This document shows, in pieces, positions 1-8,988 of a stretch of 64,000 nt of DNA. Position numbers and translations under genes: made by a program. Below the pieces are notes generated by a model. That model was not told where the DNA came from and ran no database searches. It saw only the letters and a program-made list of their open reading frames with translations. The first letter of the stretch is position 1; each line of letters begins with the position of its first letter. The stretch comes from Oceanobacillus sp. Castelsardo (GTDB lineage: Bacteria > Bacillota > Bacilli > Bacillales > Amphibacillaceae): positions 1 through 64,000 of the forward strand of contig NZ_LYCS01000011.1 in the NCBI RefSeq assembly GCF_001659985.1. The letters run 5' to 3'.

Positions 1-520
1 TGTGCAATTAAAATAAACATCCCTCAAATCACCCCACCTCAAACCCGCATTCCACCGTTGGAGTTAAAATAAAGTTTACCTATAGAACCCCTATTTTCCA
101 CTTTTTCGTATCAAAAATGCACGTTTTTTCACCTATTTTCCACCTGTTTTTTCACCTTTTTTCCAGAGTTAAAATAAGGTTCTCCGAGAATAGAGAGAAG
201 AAAAAAGCGAGAAAAGAAGAAAGGGAAAATAAGAAGAAATATTGAATACGTGTTGAATTAATTATTGAAATTAATCATGGGTTAGATATTGAATAAACGT
301 GTAATGACAAGGGATAGCAGAGCAAAGAGTGATAGAAGTAAGATTCCTTTATCTCCCCTCTTTGCTCCATTATGGGCATAAAAAATCCCGGGTTTCTATT
401 AAAGAAAACCCGAGAAATTATTGGTTGCAGTTCTGAAATCGGTAATGTATATTTTAACGGAAACGGTGTTGAAATCGGTAATGTTTATTTTAATTAGGGA
501 TTGTTTATTTTAACTAGACA
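1..520. mobile_element. 520-bp transposon-end element, copy 1
   Basis: Positions 1-520 are identical at every base to 5603-6122. The ends are inverted (TGTGCAATTAAAATAAACA on the left; TGTCTAGTTAAAATAAACA read inward from the right) and begin TGT / finish ACA. Three TTAAAATAA(A/G) motifs face right near the left end (8-17, 64-73, 169-178) and three inverted motifs lie near the right end (about 450-457, 484-493, 504-513). Ends with several internal transposase-type sites are known for Tn7-, Mu- and IS21-like DDE transposons. No coding frame of note is present, so this looks like a non-autonomous element or fused left and right ends. The window starts exactly at its first base, so the outer flank is not visible. 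Confidence 0.75.
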
Positions 521-579
521 TAGTAGAAAAAAGAGTTACAGAAACAAGAAAAATATATCGGCGTTATTCATACTACAAA

Positions 580-753
580 CTATCCCCTTGAAAGACGTTT
601 GTTAAATTTACAAGTGTCTTCGTAGCTTCTTTCCTCTGGTGTCATTTTACTTCTCCTTTGCTGTTCCTTCCTCTTATTCTCTTTTTTAGATTTCTCTATT
701 GTTTCGCTTGCACCTGCCATTGATATTAAAATTCCATCAAAAAAATCTATCAT
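580..753 (-). CDS. small hypothetical protein, 57 aa
   Basis: An ATG with a good ribosome site (GGAGAAG, 7-8 bases upstream) opens a 57-codon frame. The product starts MIDFFDGILISMAGASETIE and continues into a strongly basic, helical Lys/Arg/Glu-rich stretch. I do not recognise a family. It lies within the repeat-bounded island, about 280 bases downstream of the next minus-strand gene; 754-1036 shows no other convincing gene. Support is the ribosome site and amino-acid composition only. Confidence 0.45.
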   Translation of the reverse strand: MIDFFDGILISMAGASETIEKSKKENKRKEQQRRSKMTPEERSYEDTCKFNKRLSRG

Positions 754-1036
754 TTATATCTTCTCCATTATTTGTATATTTGTTGTTTGTGTCATTCCAA
801 TGATGTCAAGTGGCCATTTTCTACTCCTTTTATTACATGCCTATTTGATTTATTAATGGCATTTTCTATGGTATGTATTAAAAATACCTTTACGAAATTT
901 AGTTTCTCTGCATTCAATAAATAGTTTCTACCATTCAATTTTTCTTAACCTTTTTAGGTTACTAATTGAACACCTTCTACTATTCGAGGTTAGAATAGAT
1001 AATTGACCTATAATCAATCTACTCAATCTGTAACTA

Positions 1037-1450
1037 CTATATTATTCTGGAAAGCTCGTGTTCCTCCTCGAAACACATAAAAAAATATCCAAAGTCATCT
1101 TGTTCGCAGATTGCGTTTCTTACTTCCTTTAACCCTTTTGTGGTGAAGTGATATGCACATACACGTTCAATGTCATCTTTATAATACCTATAAATCATGA
1201 GGGCATTAGACTTTTGAATAGAGTTTTTTTGTAATACTAGGTTATTTAGATAGTTTACTCGTCTTTCCGATTCTATGTATTGTATTCCGATTACGTTATG
1301 AGGTACATATTCTTCCTCAGTTTGGGAGAATAGCTTTTCTATTGTTTCAACATCTTTACTCCAAAGATTTTCCCTTTCAAGATGAAGTGCAAGGTATAAG
1401 AAGTATTCTTCGTCAACTCTTGCATCCCATTTCCACCATGACAAATCCAT
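1037..1450 (-). CDS. hypothetical protein, 137 aa
   Basis: An acidic, aromatic-rich soluble protein (N-terminus MDLSWWKWDARVDEEYFLYL) with no signal peptide or membrane segment. I recognise no family. It starts 26 bases after the stop of the 422-aa gene upstream and is presumably cotranscribed. The ribosome site is weak (GGCGGTC about 10 bases before ATG), so translation may be coupled. Small acidic proteins next to mobile nuclease or toxin genes are often immunity proteins, but nothing in the sequence proves that here. Confidence 0.6.
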   Translation of the reverse strand: MDLSWWKWDARVDEEYFLYLALHLERENLWSKDVETIEKLFSQTEEEYVPHNVIGIQYIESERRVNYLNNLVLQKNSIQKSNALMIYRYYKDDIERVCAYHFTTKGLKEVRNAICEQDDFGYFFMCFEEEHELSRII

Positions 1451-1476
1451 TGGTCTGGACCGCCAGTCTGCTCTTA

Positions 1477-2745
1477 CTACAATTCGTTCAATTCAATAAC
1501 TTCCCCGTTATTCGCCTTTACTGCATATTGGCAATCTAACTTTCCACATAATACATAGTAACCTTGCTCAAAATCATATACATAATATGGTGTCAGCTCA
1601 ATCAATTCTTTTATTTTTTCAAACGCTTCCTCTTTTGCAATCTTTATTTCTTCTACTTCTTTTAATTCCATATACGTTTCTAAAAACGGCTTATTATCCA
1701 TGTAATTCAATACTTCATAAGTACCCGAGTCAATGAATAGCTTCATTTTCCTTTTGAATACACGCTCTTTCTGTTCCTTTTTCTTTAATGTTGCATGGAT
1801 GTATCCCTTATCTCGATATAGCGACTTTAATGCCCATTTTCCTGAATCCTTCGTGTATACTTGACCTAAAAATTTTTGAATGGTACTGACACACTTTTTA
1901 ATTTCTTCCTCTGTGATTGGCCGTAAATCTGGATGTGGTTCACACTGAAATGCCTGATCAGGTGTTACATTTTCAATGAGTGACAGTATTTTACCTTGGA
2001 AAGGTTTTTGAATAATATCATCCCACTCTATCACTTTGTCCATTTGCAAAGAAAACTTATCATCTACAAAGAATTCATAGGTTAAGGTAGAAGAACAATC
2101 ATTTTTAATATAAATCTCCTCGATTGCAAATGCAGGAACGAGCTTTTTTTGTTCAATGACTGGAAACTCAACTAACTTCAATTGTTCCTTAGCTAACTCT
2201 TCTACTTGTTCAAGAGAAAGTAAATATTTTTCTTGTTTTACAAGTTCTTCAGAAGGAAACTGTCCATATACAGAAAATAAGGTGAGCCTCCCTTCTTTAT
2301 CCAGTTTTAATTCAATATAACCTGATGGAGAAACTGCAACCCCATCTATACATTCCTTGAAATGAAGCTCCCTTTCTTCTTCCTTCCAGAACTCAAACTG
2401 CCTTCCATAAATCAGACCCGTTTCCCTTTCAATCCACTTGATGATTTCATCCCTGTTATTCAAATCAAACGTCATACCACCAACAGTCGAAATTCCCTCA
2501 CTAAAAATCACATGTTTTGTCTTTTTTGAATGGATGTCTATCTCAATACATGCTGTTCCTTCTGGATTATAGGTTTCATCATCCCAATTTTTAATGTGAT
2601 TTGGAAACCATTCCATGCTTAGTCTATAAACCGTATCTTTGAAAATTGTTGTATTACGATGAATGTCAAATGTATGTAAATAATATTTGTGTAAACAGTA
2701 TTTTTCTCTTGTAATATCAATTAATTCTTCTATTCTCTTGTCCAT
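1477..2745 (-). CDS. hypothetical protein with PepSY/YcdB-like C-terminus, 422 aa
   Basis: The start chosen is ATG (MDKRIEELIDITREKY) preceded by GGGGTG; the frame stays open upstream to a TTG at 2856, but that extension has no ribosome site. The protein is hydrophilic, without signal peptide. It contains two segments resembling YcdB/YcdC or PepSY-type repeats: around residues 165-215 (a GYIELKLDKEGRL strand pair followed by an acidic helix) and at the C-terminus (IAKEEAFEKIKELIELTP... then CQYAVKANNGEVIEL). The function is unknown and the similarity is from memory of the fold pattern, not a search. It lies in the island between the two 520-bp repeats, directly upstream of the 137-aa gene. 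Confidence 0.65.
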   Translation of the reverse strand: MDKRIEELIDITREKYCLHKYYLHTFDIHRNTTIFKDTVYRLSMEWFPNHIKNWDDETYNPEGTACIEIDIHSKKTKHVIFSEGISTVGGMTFDLNNRDEIIKWIERETGLIYGRQFEFWKEEERELHFKECIDGVAVSPSGYIELKLDKEGRLTLFSVYGQFPSEELVKQEKYLLSLEQVEELAKEQLKLVEFPVIEQKKLVPAFAIEEIYIKNDCSSTLTYEFFVDDKFSLQMDKVIEWDDIIQKPFQGKILSLIENVTPDQAFQCEPHPDLRPITEEEIKKCVSTIQKFLGQVYTKDSGKWALKSLYRDKGYIHATLKKKEQKERVFKRKMKLFIDSGTYEVLNYMDNKPFLETYMELKEVEEIKIAKEEAFEKIKELIELTPYYVYDFEQGYYVLCGKLDCQYAVKANNGEVIELNEL

Positions 2746-2893
2746 CTCAATCACCCCATATTCTGGTAAGGTAAGTAATGTCCAACACTCGCCAATATTG
2801 TTACACCTCTTATGCTGGACTACATATTCTCTCAATATGCCCCGTTCTTTTGTCAAACCTATAGTGTTCTATTTACAGGAAGGCAATTTTAAT

Positions 2894-3046
2894 CTAATAG
2901 ATGTCATCCGGTTCATTATAATAATGAAATTCATCTTCTATCTTTCTATGACATTCGGTACAATACAGCCAATATCCAAATTCCCCTTCGACGGCATGTA
3001 CGCCCTTATTACTTTGACATTTACAGAATTCGCTCTCTTTGCTCAT
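2894..3046 (-). CDS. small cysteine-rich (zinc-ribbon-like) protein, 50 aa
   Basis: ATG preceded by AGAAGGGG opens a 50-codon frame. The product carries a C-x-C pair near residues 8-10 (FCKCQ) and C-x2-C at about 29-32 (YCTECH), a plausible four-cysteine metal site, then the tail EDEFHYYNEPDD. It resembles short Bacillus proteins with a GYW..C..C...EDGFHYYNHYDG pattern that commonly occur near toxin/immunity or phage-like loci; that comparison is from memory. It sits between the 106-aa and 422-aa island genes, same strand. Confidence 0.6.
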   Translation of the reverse strand: MSKESEFCKCQSNKGVHAVEGEFGYWLYCTECHRKIEDEFHYYNEPDDIY

Positions 3047-3071
3047 ATACGTTACCCCTTCTATTAGTTGT

Positions 3072-3392
3072 TTACCTGTTCCGACTAGCCGCAGCTTGCT
3101 TCAATGCCAATTGGATTTCTCTTTTAGCCTCTTGTTCGGCAGACTCTTCTCCAACATTAATCACAAAGTCTCCCATCATCATGTTGAAATGAGGCTCATG
3201 TTTAGAATTAATAAATATTTTTCTGAATACTTCAAAATGGATTGACTTTACAGTTGAATAAACGTTAGATACAATATCATAACCTCCCGCTACTCTTCCC
3301 GCCTCCTTTGCATAGCAACATTCACCTTGGTCAACATAGCAATATTGGAATATTAGGATGCTATCAGCCAAATGATTTATACTAGGCTCCAT
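3072..3392 (-). CDS. hypothetical protein, 106 aa, possibly a gene fragment
   Basis: The frame starts at ATG (MEPSINHLADSILIFQYCYV) 37 bases after the GIY-YIG gene stop, with no recognisable ribosome site. An in-frame stop lies only ten codons upstream, so no longer start exists. The product has several cysteines in its first half (CYVDQGECCYAKEAG) and a basic helical C-terminus. I recognise no domain. It may be a real gene translated by coupling, or the surviving 3' part of a larger gene. Frame length and codon use make chance less likely but not excluded. Confidence 0.45.
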   Translation of the reverse strand: MEPSINHLADSILIFQYCYVDQGECCYAKEAGRVAGGYDIVSNVYSTVKSIHFEVFRKIFINSKHEPHFNMMMGDFVINVGEESAEQEAKREIQLALKQAAASRNR

Positions 3393-3429
3393 ACACCGGA
3401 AGTTGTTGTTAGTGAATGGTCAGTATCAC

Positions 3430-5394
3430 TCATTGGGATTTCCAACATAATGGACAGAATGGCTTTGCCAATAGGTGATCACTGCGTTTTTCCCACTCAT
3501 ATGAACAATTGTTACATTTAGCAGTTACTTTCTCTTTACTTGAGATGTAATTAAATATAGTAATTTTATCATTTGATCTAACGTTTATTTTCTCTTGATA
3601 TTTTTCTGCTCTAGTTTGATGTGTTTTATCGTTTTGTTTCACTACTTTCTTAGAAGTGGATTTAGATTTCTGACCCTTTCTAATTCCGGGTAATTTTCTT
3701 GATAATAACCTTTTTACAAACGGATTGTCGTGTAGATCCTGATTCAGACATTTTTCAAGGCAAGAATATGATTCTGAAACTTCAACTTCAAATCTTGTTT
3801 CTTTATCAATTAATTGCTGAATTTCATTTAACACAACAGATAATTGAACTAATTCCTTATCTCTAATTGTATAATCATTAATCCCATGCTTAAATTCAGC
3901 TAGTATTGAAATAAATGAGTTATCCTGTTCATTATCTATTAAGCTAGTAATTTTAAACCGTTCCGGTCTGAATGCAAACATACTGTAAAAGTCTTGTTCA
4001 TAATATCCAATTCCAGACTGACAATTTCTTGTCGTCTCATTTTCAATATAATACTGTTTTTCATATTTTGTTTCTTCATTATTTATGTAACAATAATCTA
4101 TCCTGAGAATATCAGGGTCTTTTCTAATGTAACTTCTGCTTATTCCATTATTTGATATGTAAATATTTATATGACAAGTATTCAATAAGTCATCATCCAT
4201 GCTTAATCTCATTGTAAGATCTTTAATATTATCACCTAAAGTAAAAGGCTCGAATTGGCATGATGGAAATATCATTTTGTGTCTTTCACTTCTGTTTTGA
4301 ACTTCCCGATCTATGATTTTATCAGTAATTTCTTGATAAGGCTCTTCTTTATTAACCTTAATTTCATATTTATTCTGAACCTTATCTATATGGTTTTGAA
4401 AAGTTCGATATAAATCTACATCACACTTCCTAGATTTTAAGTAATCTTGGAATTGCTCTTTATACAATTTATCATTATGAATTACACTGTAAATAAAGTT
4501 TTCTTTTGCCTTCTCACTGTATAGTTTCTGTTTCCTAAATTCCTTATTTATATCACTCTTAAAAGCATCTAAAGCACTACTAAATTCAAATCTAGCGACT
4601 ACATAATCCCCATATAGTTTGTCTTTCTTTTCAATCATTGGTCTCATTTCGTCATAATCAGGTTTGTATTGTTTATACAGGTCATCAAGGTTTGAATTTA
4701 CTTTTTTAAATTTTAACAGCGTATCCTTGTTCCATTGTTCTTTTCCATTCAACGAATATTCAATACCTTTAGGTGTAGGCATTGAATGTTCAAAATTAAA
4801 TTTTGTAAACCCATAATTATAATAATCGTGAATGCCCTGAATATCCTCCATGATTAAATCCATATAATCATTAATTTCCTCTTCATTCATTTGTGTATTT
4901 GAAAAACGATATGGAAGGCTCTTTAGAAAGGAATTTAATTGATTAAAACCAAAAAATGAAGGCAATAACTTCCGAAAATACTCCTGCTCCTTATCTTCTA
5001 AGTTTTCCATATCTGCCTTATCTAAAATGATCATGTGAAAGTCTTGTAAAGAACAATTATTTTCTAGCATATATTTGAATATCTTACAGGATTTAAAATT
5101 CCCTTCGTAAAAAGAGGAACCTTTGGAAAAGAAATAACGTTCGTATTCATCATACGAAAGTCTATTCAAGGCAAATATTTCAGAATAATGTTGTTTGTAC
5201 CTTCTTTGTATATCCTTCGATTGCCCAATATAAACAGGAACAACTCTATCATTAGTAAAATTATCTATATAAATCATGTATATACCAGATGTCTTGTACT
5301 TGGTTTGTGGTGTAACTTCTCTATGTGAGTTATCCTTTATTAACTGTTTTACATGATACTTCAGCCTATCTATGTCCCTTACACTATTACTCAT
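3430..5394 (-). CDS. large GIY-YIG nuclease with C-terminal zinc ribbon, 654 aa
   Basis: The N-terminal domain (about residues 33-135) has the GIY-YIG signature: SGIYMIYI, then VPVYIGQSKDIQRRYKQH with the conserved Tyr, Gly and Arg, followed downstream by Glu (LEDKEQEYFRKLLP) and Asn as expected for the catalytic fold. A long central region (about 140-590) has no motif I recognise. The C-terminus (about 598-654) is a C-x2-C ... C-x2-C ribbon (CNNCSYEW, CPLCWKS) of the type found in homing-endonuclease-like proteins. Family knowledge: GIY-YIG enzymes cut DNA in repair, restriction and homing. At 654 residues this is far larger than UvrC-C-like single-domain members. It is the largest gene in the island and the only clear DNA-acting one; no transposase or integrase accompanies it. 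The role (mobile nuclease or defence) is inference. Confidence 0.8.
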   Translation of the reverse strand: MSNSVRDIDRLKYHVKQLIKDNSHREVTPQTKYKTSGIYMIYIDNFTNDRVVPVYIGQSKDIQRRYKQHYSEIFALNRLSYDEYERYFFSKGSSFYEGNFKSCKIFKYMLENNCSLQDFHMIILDKADMENLEDKEQEYFRKLLPSFFGFNQLNSFLKSLPYRFSNTQMNEEEINDYMDLIMEDIQGIHDYYNYGFTKFNFEHSMPTPKGIEYSLNGKEQWNKDTLLKFKKVNSNLDDLYKQYKPDYDEMRPMIEKKDKLYGDYVVARFEFSSALDAFKSDINKEFRKQKLYSEKAKENFIYSVIHNDKLYKEQFQDYLKSRKCDVDLYRTFQNHIDKVQNKYEIKVNKEEPYQEITDKIIDREVQNRSERHKMIFPSCQFEPFTLGDNIKDLTMRLSMDDDLLNTCHINIYISNNGISRSYIRKDPDILRIDYCYINNEETKYEKQYYIENETTRNCQSGIGYYEQDFYSMFAFRPERFKITSLIDNEQDNSFISILAEFKHGINDYTIRDKELVQLSVVLNEIQQLIDKETRFEVEVSESYSCLEKCLNQDLHDNPFVKRLLSRKLPGIRKGQKSKSTSKKVVKQNDKTHQTRAEKYQEKINVRSNDKITIFNYISSKEKVTAKCNNCSYEWEKRSDHLLAKPFCPLCWKSQ

Positions 5395-5602
5395 ACAGAA
5401 CCCCCTAATGAGATAATAATCATCGCTTTTTCTTTATTTCATCGCAGAAACAACTAAATAAATCACCTTATATCCAGTCTTTACCTTCAATTAATAGTAT
5501 AACATTGCCTCATTTGTGTTATCACCAATTCTTTCCTCTTATCTCCCTTTCCACAATATGGATGAATTATTACAAACTCAACTAAATTTCTTCTCTCTAC
5601 TA

Positions 5603-6122
5603 TGTGCAATTAAAATAAACATCCCTCAAATCACCCCACCTCAAACCCGCATTCCACCGTTGGAGTTAAAATAAAGTTTACCTATAGAACCCCTATTTTC
5701 CACTTTTTCGTATCAAAAATGCACGTTTTTTCACCTATTTTCCACCTGTTTTTTCACCTTTTTTCCAGAGTTAAAATAAGGTTCTCCGAGAATAGAGAGA
5801 AGAAAAAAGCGAGAAAAGAAGAAAGGGAAAATAAGAAGAAATATTGAATACGTGTTGAATTAATTATTGAAATTAATCATGGGTTAGATATTGAATAAAC
5901 GTGTAATGACAAGGGATAGCAGAGCAAAGAGTGATAGAAGTAAGATTCCTTTATCTCCCCTCTTTGCTCCATTATGGGCATAAAAAATCCCGGGTTTCTA
6001 TTAAAGAAAACCCGAGAAATTATTGGTTGCAGTTCTGAAATCGGTAATGTATATTTTAACGGAAACGGTGTTGAAATCGGTAATGTTTATTTTAATTAGG
6101 GATTGTTTATTTTAACTAGACA
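5603..6122. mobile_element. 520-bp transposon-end element, copy 2
   Basis: Identical to 1-520 at all bases compared. It sits at the 3' end of rlmCD: the last two Ser codons and the stop of that gene are read from the element's right end (AGACAACTT junction at 6118-6126). Flanks are TACTA on the left (5598-5602) and ACTTC on the right (6123-6127), so this single copy has no matching target-site duplication. The inner flank of copy 1 (521-525) is TAGTA, one mismatch from TACTA. Six TTAAAATAA-type motifs as in copy 1. Confidence 0.75.
5982..6016 (-). terminator. hairpin terminator inside repeat copy 2
   Basis: Read on the minus strand, CGGGTTTTC and GAAACCCGGG pair around a short loop and are followed by ATTTTTT. 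It lies about 95 bases past the rlmCD stop and could end that transcript. The same hairpin exists at 380-414 in copy 1. Confidence 0.6.
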
Positions 6123-7497
6123 ACTTCCTCTCCAACCAACAAACCGCTTCAATATGATTAGTCTGAGGAAACATGTCCACTGGTTGTACTTCTTTCGTTT
6201 CATATCCACCATCTTCTAAAATTCTCAAGTCACGAGCTAACGTGGATGGATTACAAGAAACATATACGATTCGCTTCGGTTCCATTTCAATCATAGCCTC
6301 GAGAAATTCTGGTTCACAACCTTTTCTCGGTGGATCGACAACAATTACGTCAGGGTCTAATCCTTCATTTTTCCACTCAGGCATGACCTTTTCCGCTTCT
6401 CCAACAACAAACTCAACATTGGTTATATCATTCAGTTTAGCATTATTTTTTGCATCATTTATTGCGTCTTGAACAACTTCCACACCATAAACCCGCTTCG
6501 CTTTTTGAGCTAAAAATAAAGAAATCGTCCCAATTCCACAATAGGCATCAATGACCACATCATTTTCGTTGATATTTGCAACCTCTAATGCCTTTTCATA
6601 TAATACCTTTGTTTGATATGGATTTACTTGATAAAAGGACCGTGCTGAAATGGCGAATTTAATATCACCAATCGTGTCATAAATGTATTCCTCTCCCCAT
6701 ATCACTTTCGTCTTTCTCCCTAAAATAACATTAGTCCGCCGATCATTAATGTTATGAACGATTGATTTAACATGTGGAAAAGTTTCCGTTAATTGACGGA
6801 TGAATTCTTCCTGATGTGGGAGTTTCTTTGTACGAGTAACTAAAACAATCATCGTTTCGTTCGTTTCTCTACCTGTACGAACCATAATATGTCTAAGAAC
6901 ACCACGGTCTGATTTTTCATCATAGGCTTCGATACCTAACTGGTTTGCTATTCTACGTACCGCATGAACAGAACGATCATTCACTTCATCTTGAATAACG
7001 CATGTTTCCATGTCATCAATAATATCGTGGCTGCGCATTCGGTAGAATCCAGTAATTAGCTCACCATCACGCTCGCCTACAGGTATCTGCACCTTGTTCC
7101 GGTAACGCCATGGATCCTTCATTCCAATTGTTGGGTGAACAGGTACATGTTCAAGATGAGCAATTTTCTTCATAACATTTTTCACTTGATTTCGTTTCAT
7201 TTCAAGTTGTAAGTCATAACTCATATGTTGAAGTTGACATCCACCACATTGATAAAATACATTACATGGCGGTTCGACCCTGTCTTTACTTTTTTCTTTA
7301 ACTTCTAACAACTTGCCGTATCCAAAGTTCTTGTTTACTTTCACAACTTTAACCGTTGCTTCTTCTCCTGGCAGTCCATATGGTACAAATAATGGGTAGC
7401 CATCAACTTTGCCAACACCATTTCCTTCATGGGTCAAATCCTCAAAAGTCAAAGTAATGGTTTCGTTTTTTTTAACTGGTGCAGTTTGTTTTGCCAT
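6112..7497 (-). CDS. rlmCD: 23S rRNA (uracil-5-)-methyltransferase RlmCD
   Basis: TrmA/RumA-family enzyme that methylates C5 of uridines in 23S rRNA using S-adenosylmethionine. Residues 10-70 form a TRAM RNA-binding domain; Cys78, Cys84, Cys87 and a Cys near 167 are the expected iron-sulfur ligands. The methyltransferase domain shows [21 protein letters not shown] and the catalytic-cysteine motif [12 protein letters not shown]. Length (461) fits the family. It is the B. subtilis YefA position, downstream of dgkB. The stop codon and the last two residues (Ser-Ser) come from the adjacent 520-bp element, so the natural C-terminus has been altered slightly; the catalytic parts are untouched. Single-copy activity on both U747 and U1939 is known for the Bacillus enzyme and is assumed here. 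Confidence 0.93.
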   Translation of the reverse strand: MAKQTAPVKKNETITLTFEDLTHEGNGVGKVDGYPLFVPYGLPGEEATVKVVKVNKNFGYGKLLEVKEKSKDRVEPPCNVFYQCGGCQLQHMSYDLQLEMKRNQVKNVMKKIAHLEHVPVHPTIGMKDPWRYRNKVQIPVGERDGELITGFYRMRSHDIIDDMETCVIQDEVNDRSVHAVRRIANQLGIEAYDEKSDRGVLRHIMVRTGRETNETMIVLVTRTKKLPHQEEFIRQLTETFPHVKSIVHNINDRRTNVILGRKTKVIWGEEYIYDTIGDIKFAISARSFYQVNPYQTKVLYEKALEVANINENDVVIDAYCGIGTISLFLAQKAKRVYGVEVVQDAINDAKNNAKLNDITNVEFVVGEAEKVMPEWKNEGLDPDVIVVDPPRKGCEPEFLEAMIEMEPKRIVYVSCNPSTLARDLRILEDGGYETKEVQPVDMFPQTNHIEAVCWLERKLSS

Positions 7498-7615
7498 TTG
7501 TTAATCTTCCTTTACCGCGCTTATAGTAGGTTCTATCTTATCATATTTTTAACTGGAAAAGCATTCCTCATACAAGTGGTGAATTAGAAAATCCCATTAA
7601 AAAAGAAGACCACGC

Positions 7616-8536
7616 TTAATCCTCAGTCTTCTCTTCTTCTTTCATAAATTCCTTTGGCACCATAAATTCTATATGCTGCTTTAAGTTAATAAATTCTCCA
7701 GGTAACAGCCCGCCATATTCACCATCTAAGTTGAGTTGCATTTTTTCTTGTGGTGTAACAGTAACTTTTTTCGCTTGTTTATATATTACATTGGAATCTT
7801 CTAAATGCGCACCACGAATAGCTAGGGTAGCTATTCGAATAAATTCAGCTAAATTGACTTTTTTTAATATAATTAAATCAAAATATCCATCACTTAAATC
7901 AGCGCTTGGTGCAAGCTTTTCAAAGCCGCCAACAGAATTGGAATTAGATACTAAAAATATCATAATATCTTCATCAATCACGTTACCATCATATTCTATT
8001 TTAACTCTCGCAGGTTTCAAAGAAGGAAGCATCTCTATCCCTTTTACATAATAAGCCAGCTGCCCAAGAACTGTTTTTAATTTCACTGGAACATCGTAAG
8101 TTAGTTCGGTTAATTTACCTCCACCGGCAATGTTAATAAAATAATGTTCATTTACTCTACCAATGTCTAACAGTTGTGAGTGCCCTTCGACAATAATGTC
8201 TACTGCTTTCTTAATATCCCGTGGAATATGCAATGCTCGTGCGAAGTCATTTGTAGTTCCCGTTGGAATAATACCCAGCTTTGGCCGATGATTTTGTTCA
8301 GCTACTCCATGTATCACTTCATTAATAGTTCCATCTCCACCTGCGGCTATAACTAAATCGAAGTTTCTAGAAAGTGCATACTTTGCAGCTGTTTCGGCAT
8401 CTCCATCCTCACCAGTAGTAGCGTGGGCGGATGTTTCGTAACCAGCTAATTCCAATCTTTTCAAAACATACGGCAATTCTTTCTTAAATATTTCACGACC
8501 TGAAGTCGGATTATAAATGATTCTAGCCTTTTTCAT
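7616..8536 (-). CDS. dgkB: diacylglycerol kinase DgkB
   Basis: Lipid kinase that phosphorylates diacylglycerol to phosphatidic acid, recycling diacylglycerol released during lipoteichoic acid synthesis. The N-terminal catalytic domain has NPTSG (residues 9-13), GGDGT (66-70) and GTTNDFARAL, and the C-terminal half is the beta-sandwich of the DagK/LCB5 fold. Start chosen at MKKARIIYNP, preceded by GGAGGGAGGAAG; a longer frame begins at 8557 but overlaps the ribosome site. Length 306 matches B. subtilis DgkB (about 303). Synteny gatB-dgkB-rlmCD is as in Bacillus, here separated from gatB by about 450 bases holding a terminator and a repeat. Confidence 0.92.
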   Translation of the reverse strand: MKKARIIYNPTSGREIFKKELPYVLKRLELAGYETSAHATTGEDGDAETAAKYALSRNFDLVIAAGGDGTINEVIHGVAEQNHRPKLGIIPTGTTNDFARALHIPRDIKKAVDIIVEGHSQLLDIGRVNEHYFINIAGGGKLTELTYDVPVKLKTVLGQLAYYVKGIEMLPSLKPARVKIEYDGNVIDEDIMIFLVSNSNSVGGFEKLAPSADLSDGYFDLIILKKVNLAEFIRIATLAIRGAHLEDSNVIYKQAKKVTVTPQEKMQLNLDGEYGGLLPGEFINLKQHIEFMVPKEFMKEEEKTED

Positions 8537-8814
8537 TTTACTTCCTCCCTCCTGCAACGTTTACCTCGAGTTCATATATGTATTGTTTACTATGTACTAC
8601 AGTAAGGCAAAAAGAAAGTTGTCTTTGTATATAGTTATCATGTATTGCAATAGTTTATTTATTCATTCACATCTACTAATTTCAGACCTTGATTACTGAT
8701 TTCAAACCTTATTACTAGTTTATCCATTCTATCATAGTCTCAAAATACTTTTTTGGCAAATCAGAAAGCATAAGCTTCCTTACGCTAGAACTTAAAGTTT
8801 TTTATGTTCCTATG

Positions 8815-8870
8815 TTAGAAAACTTGGCATTCACCAGCCTTTGGGCGAATGACTTAGTTGCACTTATGCA
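8815..8870. repeat. hairpin intergenic repeat, copy A
   Basis: A 56-base stretch starting TTAGAAAACTTGG and ending CTTAGTTGCACTTATGCA recurs at 11907-11963. On the minus strand CATTCGCC pairs with GGTGAATG; the other copy has a different but equally complementary stem, which suggests selection for structure. The rest of 8537-8988 is AT-rich with a short GC-rich patch (8880-8915) and no convincing gene. Confidence 0.6.
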
Positions 8871-8939
8871 TATCTTTACGGCGGGGCGAGTAACCGGAGC
8901 GCCAGACGGGAAAGATTTTATACTCCTACCTGCTAAAAA

Positions 8940-8976
8940 AGTTTAGACTACGATTCATCTAAATCGTAGTCTAAAA
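8940..8976 (-). terminator. terminator of gatCAB
   Basis: A near-perfect inverted repeat (TTTAGACTACGATT ... AATCGTAGTCTAAA) with a five-base loop lies just after the gatB stop; on the minus strand it is followed by CTTTTTTA. Confidence 0.85.
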
Positions 8977-8988
8977 CATAACCGTCAT

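Noticed and set aside
2746-2856. N-terminal extension of the 422-aa island protein from a TTG
   Set aside because: No ribosome site before the TTG, while the ATG at 2745 has GGGGTG upstream.
5395-5602. additional small gene upstream of the GIY-YIG gene
   Set aside because: Only AT-rich promoter-like sequence; no frame with a ribosome site.
8871-8935. tRNA- or rRNA-like GC-rich patch near CGGGGCGAGTAACCGG
   Set aside because: Too short and no cloverleaf or longer rRNA similarity; probably part of an intergenic repeat.
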